A stretch of 64,000 nt of DNA from Anopheles merus (lineage: Eukaryota; Arthropoda; Insecta; Diptera; Culicidae), in the NCBI RefSeq assembly GCF_017562075.2, contig NC_054085.1, positions 24,602,433 to 24,666,432 of the forward strand, read 5' to 3'. Below, piece after piece: positions 1-14,600 of this stretch. The notes beneath the pieces are model-generated. The model worked only from the letters and a program-made list of their open reading frames with translations. It was not told the DNA's origin and did not search any database. Position 1 is the first letter of the stretch, and each line of letters starts with the position of its first letter. The translations under genes and the position numbers were made by a program.

Positions 1-3000
1 AAATAGGAACTGGCACTGTGTGCTCTAAGCACACAGGCATGCCACGTACACATCTGGACACTCGAAGCGATAGAGTAGGTCTTCAGGGCACGACCCGGTA
101 GCGTGGTACACCACCTTCCAAACAGCACGAACCGCAGCAATCAATAAATACAGTTTCACCTTTCTCTGGCCAGCACCGGGCTACTCCGTACCAGGCTGCA
201 GCAGCCCGAGAAGAGTCACACGAAAACACGAAATAAAATTCCCCCTCGGAAACTCGGACCAGGCCGATTGACACCTGAACATCTGTGCGCCCGAAACTGT
301 TTGGCCTCTGATCCGCCTGGCCCGGCACTGTCAAAAACAGGCTAACAGGAAAGCGTCCGGGTTTTCCGGTGTGGCCCTGCATAAATCTGAACACGTTTGA
401 ATGCATACACTCAAACACACACACACACAGACACACTCACGATATCACAAACGAATCAGCCCATTAGCATAAGGACTCCTCGGACTCCTTATCGAAATGC
501 CTGCATCCGGGTTGGGGCTTTTGGGCGATTGCGGTTAGGTCACGTCCGGCCGTTTCTTTCCTTCTTGCTGATGTCCGGCATCCGCCAGGACCTAATGCGA
601 CCTGATTCTTCCGGGCTGCTGGGAGTTTATCTCGCTTGCTTTCTGCACCTACCCTGCTGCAATAAAAACGCGAATCAAACATTTTGAAACGACCCTGCGG
701 AAAACTAATAATCAGGTGAGTTGCCAACCTCACGCCGTGGGGCACCTATGCCACCGTGTGCGGTTCCGGTGACCTAGTTGATGCGGGGAGAGCATATTGA
801 AAGCGTTGCCGTACCTTCGCACAACGTCGACACGCCGTTTGGTTGAACGATGCACTCAATTTGGCCGCTCTCGGAAGCTGCCCGTGACTTTATTAATAAA
901 ATTCACCAACTCACGTTATTTTCTGCTCTTTTTGTGGGTATCTTAGATTCCGATTAGGAAATGTTCGCGATTGTGAAAATTCACACACTGCGCCCTACAC
1001 GCACGTACACCTGCGGCACCGCTGGCTATCGCTGACAAACGCGCGCTCTCTCACACACATACACACACGCACGATGTTCCGCTGTCGGCAACGATCGGAA
1101 TCGCACTGCCGGATTGTGATGTAGTGCACTTTTTCCTACTGGCGGAGCCCGAAAACCCGACAGGACTCGCCCGAAGGTGAGCAAATGGTTCCACTTCGGG
1201 CTGCACTGCACGCTTCGGTATTTTCACTTCACTGAGTGTGGGTGAATGGATGGGAGGCAAGGAAGCGGTGGCGACTCATCTCACCATTGAAAAAACACTG
1301 TCTCACTCGCACAGTGCCACTCGAACCGCCGCCATCCACGCGTTGATTTTCCCAACAGCTTTCCTTTCTTGCTGGCGGAGCGATCAAGTTACTCTCGCTC
1401 TCTCTCTCTCTGGTGGCGAATTTCCGACGTCGAGACGTTTCACCGCCCGCTCTCTTCTCTTCTCTTCTCGCTCCCTCGCCCCTCTCGAAATGCTAACCCC
1501 TCTGGAAGGATCCGTCTGTTCGGTAGGGAAGCGACTCGCAGAGCGCCAGAAATGCATTCGACCCGCTCGCCGGCTACAATCCGACGCACGAGTACGCAAG
1601 TTGTAAACAAGCAGCCACGGCTCGTGTGGAAGTAAAAAAAGGGACGGCGGAAGGCAGAGCTAGGGGGTGAATCCGAGCGGCAGCGAAGGACATGCGCATG
1701 TTTTGGTTCTGAAGGTAAGGGTATTTCTCATCATCGTTCCGGAAATCGGACTTCGGCGTTGTTTACATGTTAGCTGTATTTCGGTGTTGTTTGCTGTACC
1801 TTTACGATGGGTCGATGATCTGTGGTTGGAAGAGTTGTTTCAGGGAATAGTTTTGATTGTTTATTCTTATTAGCTTTAGTGTGAAAATATTTTATTTTAT
1901 TTTTTTTTTTCAAAAACCTATAAGACTTTGAGCCTTTTTGCGTCATCAGCCTCTGAAACACACACGTAGCAAATCATGTTTTGTGATGTCCCCATAAAAC
2001 AGCCTAAATTGCTGCAATAAGCATATCACTCTCCATCTCACCCGACGGGCTTCGCTTTCTCACCTCATTTCATCTCACGCGCGTGAGCTGCCCGTCTCCG
2101 TGAGAAGGTAGTTTCTCGCTCTCTCGCTCTCGTTTTTGTTTTGATGCACGGTTGCTCTTACCGCCCGGTGCGAGCGTGTTGCTGTTTACGTTTTCCCGGC
2201 CGCTTACGGGGTTTCCACCGGCCTTCACAGTTGGTGTTGGTGTTGGTTTTTCTCACTCGCAGACCGTACACTGTAAAGTTTTACGCTGACGGTGATGGTG
2301 AAATTATTATTAACAATAAAGCGGAATCTGCTGACATTGGGCACAATTTTTGTGGAGTGTGTCTAATTTTTACATTGATGATTTAAAATACAAATTGTTT
2401 AAAAAAATTAAAAAAAATTGTATTTAATCAATACTCTCAAAATTTTATAAGTTGTGCGTATGCAATATAGATTTTTCAGTATTTTAGGTAAAATAAACTT
2501 AGTTTGACAAAGCATAAAATTAATGTAAGTCTTATTTTAATCGAAAAAAATTTATTACAATTATTTATAATTTTTAAAAATTCATTAATTTACTCTAAAT
2601 AATTATTAAAAAAAATCATGGTTCACAAGCCATTAACTGAATTATTTGTATGGAAAATGTAAATGTTTTTTTATTTATTTAGGAGAGACAGTTTTGGTAT
2701 GTTGCTTGAATTGTTAAAATAAATATATCACATCAAAAAAAGCTTTAAAATTCAAAATTGTTTGTTATGTGTTGTATCAAGTAATGAATGACTATAAAAG
2801 ATTCACTAATTTTAATTGATCAATGATAGAATTTTATCGTATTTCAATTATGTAATTTTCCGAACTATTTTTAGGGATTAATTTTCCTTTCCCATGTTTA
2901 CCTTTCCATCAATCTCTTCAAAATACATCCCCAATCCATTATCAAACTGTTTTAATTGAAGCTATTGCCACACAACTACCTCCATATTCAAAATCCCAGC

Positions 3001-5799
3001 ACTTCCGTGAGAATGCACAATTGGAAACTATCATTGGCTGCCCATCAAAACAGTGCAATTAAAAGTCGGGAAGAAAATAAACAATACAATTACAAGCCAA
3101 TCTTTCACCCGATCCAAAGCCGTCCCTCCTTCATCCAAACACACTCAACGCCGCCCGATGTAACGCCATCAATAAAGATCTTGTTAAGCGCGCAAACACC
3201 GCCACCTGACAATTCGTACCGTTGCATTATGCACGCGCACCAACAGCATTGTGGGAAAAAAGGGTTCAGCATTAACCGTGAAAAGGTGCCCCATCATACA
3301 CAATGAAATTATTATTAAAAAAAAAAAAGAAACAGCCATACATACCACAATGAAACAACGAAATGCAACATAAGAAAAGATGACAAGCGACCGTTAAAAA
3401 CCACATACACACACACACACACACACTCATACTCCGCAAATTGATATGGCGCGAAAACCGTGGCATCGATTACTCGCCGTCCCGCCAACGGACGCAACAT
3501 TGAGTGCAATTTATCACCGCGCTAAATTATACCAATCCCCGCAGCGCCAGTGCAGGCGTGACAGCGCCCGTTAATGAAATGTACACGGGGGCATGGAAAG
3601 AGCAGCACCCACAACAACCAGCAACATATAAAAAAGGGAGCTGACTGAATCTGTCCAAGCATGAAACGCTCTCGGGCGCGGTGGCATATGTGCAGGTAAC
3701 ATTTTGAGTGAGCATGGGAGAAGGTGAAGCAAAAAAAGCACATTGCACATAATGCAGGCAGCATAATGCGCGCAGTAAATGGATTTTGACGCTTTGGAGA
3801 AGCAGTCAGCAATAGCCATTTTGATAGGGTGGAAACCACCCAAACCACCGGGCCCGGTGGGCTGCCCGTACGCCTATCGATGGCACTCGAATGGAGCGGC
3901 AGGAATGGGTGCATTATCATCAGTAACATCATCATAGTTGCTGCTGCGAGCGACCTGCACCGAACGGAGATAGCTGAGTTGGATTGGAGTGAGATGTGTA
4001 CAGTGTGTGCCATAAAGGTGGTTGAATAATTTTGAACATAATTGTAAATTATGAATACAAATAAACTGCAACTGAAAGATGGCGAAAAACATAAATTGGT
4101 ATGTATTACTTATTAAAACGTGTGAAATTGATTACAAAATAATTATCGGCATTATTCAGAATTTTAGCTTCTGATTTTTTTCCTAATTTGAAAAATCGAA
4201 AGCAATAGAATGGTTGTTTCGGATTTTGTTTTCAATATTTTGATATCAATATTTTTTTACCTTCTTCAAGCAGGGTCAAAAACGACGTAAATCTCATTTC
4301 AAAATTTCACTTAATTTTTACAAAATTTGCAAAATTTAATTTTGCACAAAATATTACTTCAATATGATCTTTTTAGTATCTAATAAGAATATGTTCTAAA
4401 TTATAAATTTTGCTTTTTATGTAATTAACCTCATCAAAAGCTCAATACACATTGCATACACCGTGTACAGTGTCAACGTTATGCCCACAACCGTGGTAGC
4501 ATAATAAAGCCCATGCACCCGGCACAACTTTGGTAGGCCACCCCTCAAAGCCTAAGGCCCTTAGCTTCTTAGCCTGTTCTTAATCAGTTTGGAAGTTTTT
4601 CTTCTTTCACCGGTGGAGCTTCTTTTCCAAAACAACATGCTTGCCGTTTTTATTTTTTTCATTGCTGCAAGCATTGGCACCGATAGAGTATTATCGCATC
4701 ACGATGCATTGCGATACCTACCCGAACACGGTTTCGGCCTTTTTGATATTAAAGCGTACAACTGATATGCACCTACCATGGCCTACTCTACCCCCTCTCC
4801 ATCTCTCTCTCTCTCTTTCTCCATCCATTCCCATGCATGATGGTAGGGGCACGACTCTGTAAAGAGCAAACGAAAAAAAAAGCGTTTAATACCACCCAAC
4901 AACAAACCATCAACAAACGGCGATAGAAATGGGCTAAATATCTATTAAATAATATTGTTTTTGATCGCTTTTTTTGTGTGTGTTTCACCGTCTCGCCCCG
5001 CACGGTGCCTAATCGGTTTCGAATCGTGCGGGGTGGCACTGGCATGCATGCACATGCCCTTACGGCGTTTGAGGGTTGTGGGAAAATGGGCCGGTCCGGC
5101 TGCGACTGCACCAGCTTACGAGTGGGTTGTTTGTTCATTTTACGCCCGCTCGTTCGTATCACAATTAGCGGTGGGCGCCCGTGTTTTGATGTGTGGAAAC
5201 AAATTTATTATAACGCGAGTTATGCTGAACGGTGCCAGCGCTTGGTTGGGTATGTTTTTTTTTTCTCTCCAAATCGTGGTACATGGTATTTTGGTTTAAT
5301 TTGAATTATTCCCTGTAACTGCATACCGTGCATAGTGGGTTATTAACGCTATTAGCAATTGTGGTTTTTAACGCGGAGATAATTAAATATTGGTAGGTGA
5401 TAAACATTTGTTTTCATGCGATTTCGATATGTTTTGTTGGTATGGACTTTTTTAATGTTTTTATTTACTCAAGAATCTGCCTTTAAAACTAAATAACAAA
5501 GACTTAAAACGTATCAGTTAAACTAATAACTAATAACTAATAACAAAAATTTCTGATCTTAACTAAACAAACATCTAATCTCAAAAATACAAAATAACTA
5601 GTAAAGCGCAAAGAGACTATCACAAACCTCGAATAAGCAATAAGAGATGAAAATGAAACTAAGCAGTGGAATTAGAAAAATTAGAAGTCCGAATATGGTA
5701 ACGAAAAGAGTTACAATCAAAAATATTGTAAACATCATCACCAATAGGTTTTCTTATAGGATTGCTTTTGCTTTGCATTGTTATCAATGAAATCAATTA
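1..5799. other. Non-coding stretch, no supported gene
   Basis: The first 2.4 kb is moderately GC-rich with (CA)n/(GT)n and CT-rich tracts. From 2.4 kb onward AT-rich DNA alternates with mixed-composition DNA, for example near 2.9-4.0 and 4.6-5.3 kb. Open frames here are short, overlap in several frames and lack domain signatures or convincing splice partners. Microsatellites include an (AC)n run at 414-429 and another at 3407-3426. A regulatory or intronic role is possible but nothing in the sequence proves it. Confidence 0.5.
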
Positions 5800-6045
5800 C
5801 AGTGGAGGGCCATTTATCCGGGCTTCTCGGGACTTGACCTCGCCCGGATTTGCGAATAACACGGAAAATGAATCAAATGATATATTTTATCACCGAATCC
5901 TAATTAATTTTTTGGAAAATTATCCTTTTTGTGATAAAAATATCCCAGTTTTTATTAACTTTATGTTTTTCCCATAATAATATTTGAAATTTGCTTTTTT
6001 CCCAGTAAAATATTTGTAACAGTACGGATAAACGGTGCTGCACTG
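5800..6045. mobile_element. TA-type MITE with ATTTATCCG inverted ends
   Basis: A 246-bp segment begins CAGTGGAGGGCCATTTATCC directly after a TA. It ends with a sequence whose reverse complement begins CAGTGCAGCACCGTTTATCC, giving inverted ends of about 20 bp with four mismatches. The right flank is CA rather than TA, so one copy of the target duplication is probably mutated. The interior is AT-rich with no coding capacity. This architecture fits non-autonomous Tc1/mariner-type elements; the family assignment is inferred from the CAGT ends and TA target. Confidence 0.7.
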
Positions 6046-9000
6046 CATTTATTTATTCATTTGTTATTGTTATTATTTAAATGTTTAGCGTTATTCAACG
6101 TTTTATCATAAGATCTTATGAGTTTATTTCTTATGAGGCAGATTTGCTGTGAATTATTTCTGATACACTTGTTATTTATTTATTTATTATTTTCTTTCCA
6201 TTTCCTCAATGCACAAACTGGTATTATGTTTTTGAGCATTTTTTATTGGAGTATGTTTCATTTTGAAGTTTTAAAAGAAAATTTTCTTTATCTTCGGGTT
6301 GCTTATCATATTCTCCGTATTTTGTACTATATTAACTATTATTTTAGTTTCATTTGGTTTCAGGTAGAGTATTTATAAAATTTACAAATTGAAAAATGTA
6401 CCCAAGGTACTTAAAGTCTGTCCGTCTTATTGTCGTTGCTGCTTGGCTCAAAGAAAAACTAACCTCATTTGCTTGATTGATTTTGATCCAGGAGGTAAAA
6501 AAATTGCTGACCTATTGAACACTTTAGTACATCACGTAAAACATAACTCTGAAAAACGTATGCTTTTTTTGCTAACGGTAGAAGCAAATTTAGTTTCATG
6601 ATTTTGTTTTGTTCGCTTTGCACTTTGCATCTTCACAATACAAAAAAAACCCTCCGCGCTTGACGCATCTTGACGCTAACCTAAATGGGATGCATAATTT
6701 ATGTCAACCAGACAGCGAGGCGCCCATTTTGCGCGAATAAACTGTGCGCGGGGCCGTCGCAATTCGCAATTAGCGGTCCAGCGCATCCGCCAATGGCATG
6801 ACTTTTCTCACCCTATCAACTCACCTTAACTCGCCTTAACGATGTTTTGAAACACGTTCCATACTTGTGTGTGTGTGTGGCTGTGTACGCCGTCCCGAAA
6901 AAGCGCCTGCATACACGGTGGGCTCTTAAACGGCCCCGAGCGCGATACAACGCGCCCCTTGTAATGGACGCAGCGGCTACAAATGCAGCGGCGCTTATGG
7001 CATAGGTGATTGCGTGCTCGCTGCCTTACCTAAAGGCCCCGTCGCTCGCCTGTTTCCATTGCATAATTGCAGTGACGATGTCAAAGATCGGCCATCACAG
7101 ACATGCCAACGACCGTGGTGGAGGAGGCTGCCAGTGCATCTTCTCAGAAGTTCTGCACCTCATCTGATTGGAGCGTTGGGTAGGGATAGGGTGGGTACAA
7201 TAAAACGGCAACCTGTTCATCATCGTGGTGGTTCTCTATCGGCTTCTAGGGTTTGGAGCGGGTGTGGTTTTATTTTGAGGACGGTGGGAAATCATCTGAT
7301 TCCCCTGCAGGGCGACGGAGAACCCAAGACACGCGATGCAATCTTTCACGATGCTCACGGATGCGACGGATGGAATATCATCCGGACAGAAAGACAGAAA
7401 GGTTAGGAATGCAATCTAGCTGCCTCGGGCTAGAGGGGGTAGAGGAAGCTGCCCATTCGTTCTGTCCGTTCGTGTTATGCATCCGTGAGAAGGGTCGACG
7501 AAGGCGAGCTCAAAGGAACGTGCGCTTTGGTCGGTCTGGATGGATGGATGCAATGGACAAATCGGACGCAAAATAGGCAACAAAAAAAAATGCAAAAAGA
7601 CAGAGAGAGGAAAGATTAATTTCCACACTGCCCAAACGAGCGTCTGCTACGCCAATTTTCAAACGACTTACTGCTCCCGTTCAATTCTAAGAATAATTAA
7701 TAAACGTCCCGAAGGAGAGCGGTCCTTCGGGGGCACGGTGGGACAGAATAATAGATGTAAGGGGACAAATATAGTAAATGAGCAGTGTTTTATAAATAGA
7801 TTTATACAAAAAAACATGACCATAACGAATTAATGTAAAATTATACATATTTAATAAACACTTTATTCTGTTTTGTTAGTATTTCAATATACTTAATGTT
7901 GAGGAATAATTTCATATTATTTAATAAGTGGTTTTGTTATAGATCTTATTGGAAATTCGACGTGATGGGTTTCGGTACTCGCATCAATGTGATTCAAATA
8001 GAATTTCAATTTATCTTCTTTTATATTATTTTCTTCATTCAATACCTTATCCTTATCATCTTGTGCTACTGTACCAACTTGAAGTAAAACATGAAATGAG
8101 TCGGTTAAACAAAAACAAAGACATCATCATCATCCCGATCTGCCCCAACTTCATCTTCCATCCCTTCATACTCTGAGGTGCACTTGTGGGGGAGGGAAAA
8201 CGTTTTTCATTTCGAATCCAGTACAGTCTCCTGCTTCTCACATCTCCTCCTACCCACTCATCGAAAACACGCAGGATTTTCACCAGTTGCACAGTAATGA
8301 AAATCCTTCCCAGTTCATTACTTCTGAGCTCCCTGAGCCCGCACATCTGCACCAGCACTATTCTCGGTCGTTTGATCGAAACCAAGGGTTGTGTCTGTTT
8401 TATTCTTAATACTCGTCACCCTCAAACCCTGCCACACGCCACCGCTCCACAACAGCAACAATACAAAAATAAAAACAACAGCAAGCACAACAGCAGCAGC
8501 AGATGAATCAGAACCGTATCCGGTCCCTCGAGGTGCGACCGAAATTTCACTCCACCGAGGCAGCCGGGGAACGTGCTGCCTGATGCCCGTAGAGCATAAT
8601 TTATGCTCTGCACCGAATCCCGTGCACTCATCGGTGCCGGTTTGCTACTGTCTCGGGCTACCCGGCTCAATCCAATCCCCGGCGCAGGACGTCGGTTTTC
8701 TTTTCCCCCCTAGGGGCAAGTGTAAGGTTGTAATGAATTTTCTTAATCCTTTTCAAGCAGTCAGCTCGATTGCATCGGGCGCATTTGATAAGAATAAATT
8801 GCACCCCCCGCCTCGCCATTGCTACAGAGAATGAGTAAAGTATGGTTCGCTTTGTTGGGGTAAAAAAAAATACGCAAAAGAAGAAGTTCTTTTTTCTCGC
8901 TACTGAGGCGTTAAATTGTTTGGAAGGTTTTGTAGCTTAAGATTATCGCTCACGTTTTTATTGCTTTCTTTTTTATTTTGGGAATGGAATTACTTTTTTT

Positions 9001-10559
9001 TTATTCTGAGTAAGGTAATGGTAGCTTCATGCGCCGAGAAGAGGGTGCAAACCGGCTGTCGTAATAGAATTAATTTGATTGTGGTTATTAAGCCGATCGG
9101 GCGTCTGCCAGCTTTTAAGCCCTCTTCGACAACCGTTCCTCTTTTTTTTTACATGCAAAATGAAAACAAAATAAGTTGTTTGCTCCGTATTTTCGTCCGA
9201 TTCCTTTGCTTATCCTATTATAATCTAGGCAGCTTATTTTCTTCATAAGAACAAGAAGCAACGTTTTCTATGCACCAATATCAATATTGCGTATACATTT
9301 TACACCATCTACCTAATTAAACTATAATGGTTTTAAAATGTACGTAAGCTACTCACAATCGGTAATCAAATCAAATAAACTACTGAAACTACTCAAATTT
9401 TCAATGAAAGTTGACGGAACCATCCAGCAGCTATGTTTAGAAATAATTCAATTTCACCTTTTGCCTTACATAGAATAGTCAGTGATTGCTAGAAACATGA
9501 TTGATTTATTTACACAATATCGATCAGTACAATTAAGCATGCAGCAGAACAACATGTGTTATTTATGTTATAATATATTTTGAATTTGTTCGATAACTAG
9601 AATACTTCTTCAGCTACATTGCAAAATGTTAAAATTAATGCGATTTTCATTACATCGTATTGGATTACAACAAAACGATGGACATATCAGACGTCAAATC
9701 AAATCATTTGAAAAATCCAATAGAATGAAGACTATATTCCTGTTTGATTTCAATTGTTTATTTTTTATTCTTGAATTGAATTGATTGTTTAAACAGATTT
9801 TAATGGGCAATCCTCAATCAGGAAAAAAAATATAATAAAATTCCACATGCTATACATCAAAACCCTGCAGGACGAACGCAAAGCGCAAACTAGGAAGGAA
9901 ACGTTCCTTCCCCTTTGAAACATAAATTCAACTAATAAATATTACACGTCAAACATGTCTGTTGTCCTTCAACAAGGCGTTAAAAATGTTTTAAAATAAT
10001 CAAAGATTTTAAAAAGGACTCAGTATCTTGAAAAACTACCCCTGCAATAATATCATACCCAAAGATTATCGTTTAGAACACTTCCCAACACATTTAACAT
10101 TGCACGAAAGAAATCAATCGACTCTTTCCTCACAAATCGCTTCCAACGCCAAATCAACATGCATGCCACTCTCTTGCAAGTAAAATCATAAGCGTCGCCA
10201 TCATAAGAAAGCCCTCGAACCACGTTTGAGAACTGCACGATTTCAACAGAAGTTTTCCTTCGCAGCACGCTTATTGAATTGTCCTTCGGTGATGTGATGC
10301 AAGAACCACTTCTCGCCGCATCTGCCAAACTGCTCAGAAGACTTCACGACTTACAGCAAAACTACCTGTTTAAAGGGTAATCTCTTCAGCGCGCAATGCA
10401 TCATCTTCGGCACCAATCCCAAATAAACGCTCCTCTCCGCGCGAACACTACCCACAACAACAACAGCAACAAACAGCGCCAAAGAGAAAGGAATCATACA
10501 AAAGCCCCCACACACCGCCCATTTGCCAAAACAACCAAAATCCAACGCTGCAGAATCAT

Positions 10560-11660
10560 CTTCATGCAAACGTGAACCGTGAGTGTTCCAAAAAGCAGCA
10601 ACAACATAAAAAAACTGCGAGTGGAAAGGGGAGTGAACGGGAGGCGGTACCCCTTCTTCTGCGATTTTTCCGATAGTGCAGTCCCAGGCCCAGGGCCCTC
10701 CCCTGAAACCCACCGATGCCCCCAACACACGCACGCAGCAGCGATCCGCGAGACGCGAAACCGCACCGTTCGCACTGGCTGGGGCATTAGTTGCGCCCCG
10801 GACCTGATAGCAGGCGGACGCGTTTGTGCGCCACTCTCCACGCTCGAAACGTTTGCGGCTGGCGCACGCGCGCGCGCGCTCGCACCCGCTCGCTGGCGCA
10901 CATTGCCCACTACCACGAACGGGTTTGTCCGAAAAGTCCAAGTCATATACCGTACGGGTTTAGTTTTTCTCCCGAGCAGTCCGTAGCAGTTCGCTTTGAT
11001 TGCTAGGACGGTGCGATTTGAGATTGTGTAAGTTGTTCGAATCGGGTTCCCGAACCCAGTGCTGTGTGTGTGTATGTGTGATGTAAAGACCGGGAAAACG
11101 TGGTGGTTGCGGCTTACCCGCTGGTTACCTTCTCGCCCGCCCGCGGGACCGGTTCGCGATAGTTCTTGTCCATTTTCGGCAGCTTCTGGGTGCGTGGTGG
11201 ATAGCGTGTGTGTGTGTGTTTTTATCGATTACGAGCGAAACAGTCGATGTGTGTATGTCGCGAGTGAAGTGTTGTTTGAGGTTTCGTTTCTATCGCTTGC
11301 ATTGAAGTCTTTTGCTTCTGGATCGCCGAGCAATGTAACAGATTATTTCTGGTTCACCGTTCGTTCGTGTGTTTGTGTGTGTGTCAGTGTGTGAATTCAT
11401 TGCAACTGCAGCTACCAACTCCAGATTCCAAGTACGATGCATTCCCGGTGCATTGCACCAGATTGCAATCGTATGCGCTTTATCCAAATGAACCATTAGC
11501 CAGCAGAGGGCGATCGTGCATAGACCCATTACCCAGTTTACTTAATATTACGATCGAGTTGTATGTGTGTGTGTGTGTGTGCAAGAAGGAGATAGAGATA
11601 GAGATTTTTTGTGGTGCATAGTTTGTTCCGTGTTCGTGGTGCCCCACTGAGACGGCCCTC
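10560..11660 (+). promoter_or_regulatory. Candidate GC-rich promoter / 5'UTR zone
   Basis: This is the strongest GC-rich, CpG-bearing island in the first 16 kb, with a CG-alternating tract near 10865-10880. It is followed by a GCAGTC initiator-like site (A at 10978) and then a consensus splice donor GTAAGT at 11028. That order would fit a short non-coding first exon feeding a downstream gene on the + strand such as gene A. No TATA box or direct evidence of transcription is visible, so this is a weak inference. Confidence 0.2.
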
Positions 11661-14600
11661 CAAAGTGTCGGCAATGCCGTCTGTTCGCTTTTCATCGAGT
11701 GTAATCAACCTGTTTCAAACTGTTTGCAATTAGGGGGTTTCCGCCTCCCGGGAGCATGCAGTTCGCGGGGATTGGAATTCTTTTTGCACATGTCGTTTCA
11801 TTTTCATTTGAATTACATACCGAAAAAACAGGCCTGCCAAGCAAGCGAAAGAGAGAGTGGTAGATAGGGCCAGAGCAGTTTCGTCTGGCTATCATGCAGT
11901 CTGGAATCTTTCTCCCCATCCCCTGCCACCCTCCTCCGCCGAGGGAATCCGGCTACAATTTATTGGCTTATTAGTTACGGGGGCCACCTTAAAGAACGGT
12001 CACGACCGGCCGGAGTGGATGGTTTTGCTGGCGATTTGTTGTTTTTTTTTTTTGCTCTCTCTCTTTTTTACATAAAATAGGCTTTCGAAAGGAAAATGTC
12101 TATTCCTCTCGCTGGCATGCAGCGTGTCGATTTCCCATGCTTAAACCGGGTTTTGGGTGGTAGGAAAAAACCCTCCCCAGCGTTTGGAGCTTTAAATGCT
12201 CCGTGGAGTTATCCGCTGCAGCTACCCGATGATGTAAGGTTCAATGAAGAATGGGCAGTTTTGGGGGTTTCGGGGATGTACGGAAATTAGTGGTGAGTGC
12301 TTCTTGCTGGCACTCTGCCCTCTCTGCCACCCGGGTGGGAAAGCAGTGCCAATAAAGTGATAAAGTTAATTACAAAAGAAAAAAATGACTGGACGAACAG
12401 GAAACGCTCATTCATCATTGTTTTGGGGGGGAGTTTTCTCCCCGTTTCACTGGAGCAACCGCTTGAAGAAGCTCATAATTATTAGTCACTTGTTTTTTTT
12501 AAAGTGAAATGTGAACATTATTTCCTCAAATTAATTCTCTTTTAAGTCAATATTGAAGTTGTTTAATGATTAAAATGTTGGTCGCACAATTATATTTTGT
12601 AAGTCAAATGAGCTGACTAACAGATGATTGCGGTTAACATACAGATTACACGACTTGCTGATGTTTTTTGGAATTTTGAAGACATTTCGATTAGATTATA
12701 GTTGGAAGGCAATGCGTTTCGACGCCAAACAAAATGTCATAAGACAATTTGCATTCCTATTTGACTAAACCTGGTACAATCTTCAATTTTCTCGTTGTTG
12801 TACCTTAATACGAATTTACAAATTTGTCTGTAGTAGCAATTCAAAGTTTGTAAAATAAAATTAATCGTTTTAACATGTATGTTTGTTAGGGATATTCCCT
12901 TGCAAAGGATCTTTATCAAAACTGCAGGTTTCTAAAAGAACAAGATGTATCAACAATTTGCTAATTTTGTCTCTTTTCTAGCGCAGTTTATCGCTTTATC
13001 ATTCACAAATATATTGATACTGATTCTTACAATAAAGCAGCAAGAATCAGCTCAAAACTCTGTATGTTAATATCGAGAAATTTCAAGAAGAATGAATAAC
13101 TTATGAAGTTTATTGTTAAATTATTGCTTTGAAGAACTTTATATTTTCTGAATGTGAATTTGACTGCTTCTACATTGCTCGATGGGACGAGTTCGATATT
13201 CATTGGTAATTGCATTAAACACATCAATGAAAACCCATCTCGAGAAGATTTATCTCATCAACCGCTTGTCAATAATGCACTAAGCTTAATAACGCACTGC
13301 AATAAGGAGTAGTTTTTGTGTGAATTACTTCACGTAATGATATCCAAACGTAATATTTACATAAAATATATTCAATATTTGTTCAAATAAGAAAAAAATG
13401 CATGCAAGTTTTAGTAAATGTCTTATTAATTACCTTCGAATTTTCAGTTGATGATTCAGTTTACTACAAGTACTAAAAAATGATCATCATCATCATCAGG
13501 ACATGATCAATTAGATTTATGACACTCATTTGTAGTTCATGTCTTAAATCATGGAACTAACTTAACCAGATGATCATTTTAATTTCAGTAAAAAAAGTAT
13601 TCTTAGCTTAAATTATTAATAATGTCTCTTTAAGTAAGCGTTAAAATGATTGGCCTAGGATTGGTACCGTCAGCTTGAACGCAAAAACCTGTAACCGACA
13701 CCACAAGTAATTGCTTCAGTATGTTCTAGATCTTAGATTCACTTTCCCGAGGCTCCCCCGTCCTCGCCAAACCATTCTCGTCGACGGTGCAAACCGGTCG
13801 CAGAGCAAACCGCAGCCACATTATGCAACCGTACCGACACTCACCAACCAGTACACAGCAGCAGCACCATCACCACAGCCACGCCAAAAACCTAAGAAAC
13901 ATCGTACCGAAACCCCGAACGCTGGCTGCAAATTATGCAGAACGAAAACAATGTCAGCGTACGTGCCCGGTGTGCGCTTCATGCCCACTTAATCCAATCA
14001 ATCCGGGTGGAAAAGTGCCGCCGCGAATTCGATTGCAAGCTGAATTGAATGGTGGCAGTAGTGGCGGTACAACACACAGCGGGCAGAGCAAAACACAAAA
14101 AAGCCTCTCTTCTCTTCGCTTCGGGTCGAGTGTTGGTAGCGAAGCAATAAGAAAAAAACGCGCAACGCGATCCCATTCGATTTCGTTCAGATCGGTCAAT
14201 CATTATCGATCACTCATCTTCGGTGCTGCTGAAAGAACCCGCCACACGGCACGGCCCCGTGCCAGCATAAAAGCATAGAAACGCACCATTATGTGTGAGA
14301 GCGCACCGCTAAGAAGGTTGCGGAGGTTTTTGTTTCTTTCGGCGATGTTTTCGCTTGTTTTGTGCGGTGCAAAGGTGAGCGTTCGGGGCAGATGGAATCG
14401 CACCCGGGTACTGATTAGATTACGCAAACGCAACCGGGTACGTGCGGTACGGACTAAGTCGTCCAGGGCGGTCCCAATCGGACTTTGAAGATTAATTATG
14501 TTGCTGAACTATGGAGTCTGCTGGGTGCTTTAAAAAGTGCCCTGTTATTTGATGTTCCTAAGGGAAAAAAAACAGTTCTTTAACGAATCACAAAACGTTT

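Noticed and set aside
10351..10986. Overlapping frames of 135-196 codons on both strands
   Set aside because: Simultaneous opening in several frames is typical of GC-rich non-coding DNA, and no domain motif is seen.
13787..14278. 163-codon + strand frame
   Set aside because: No recognisable domain, low-complexity Gln/His/Arg composition, and competing frames on the other strand.
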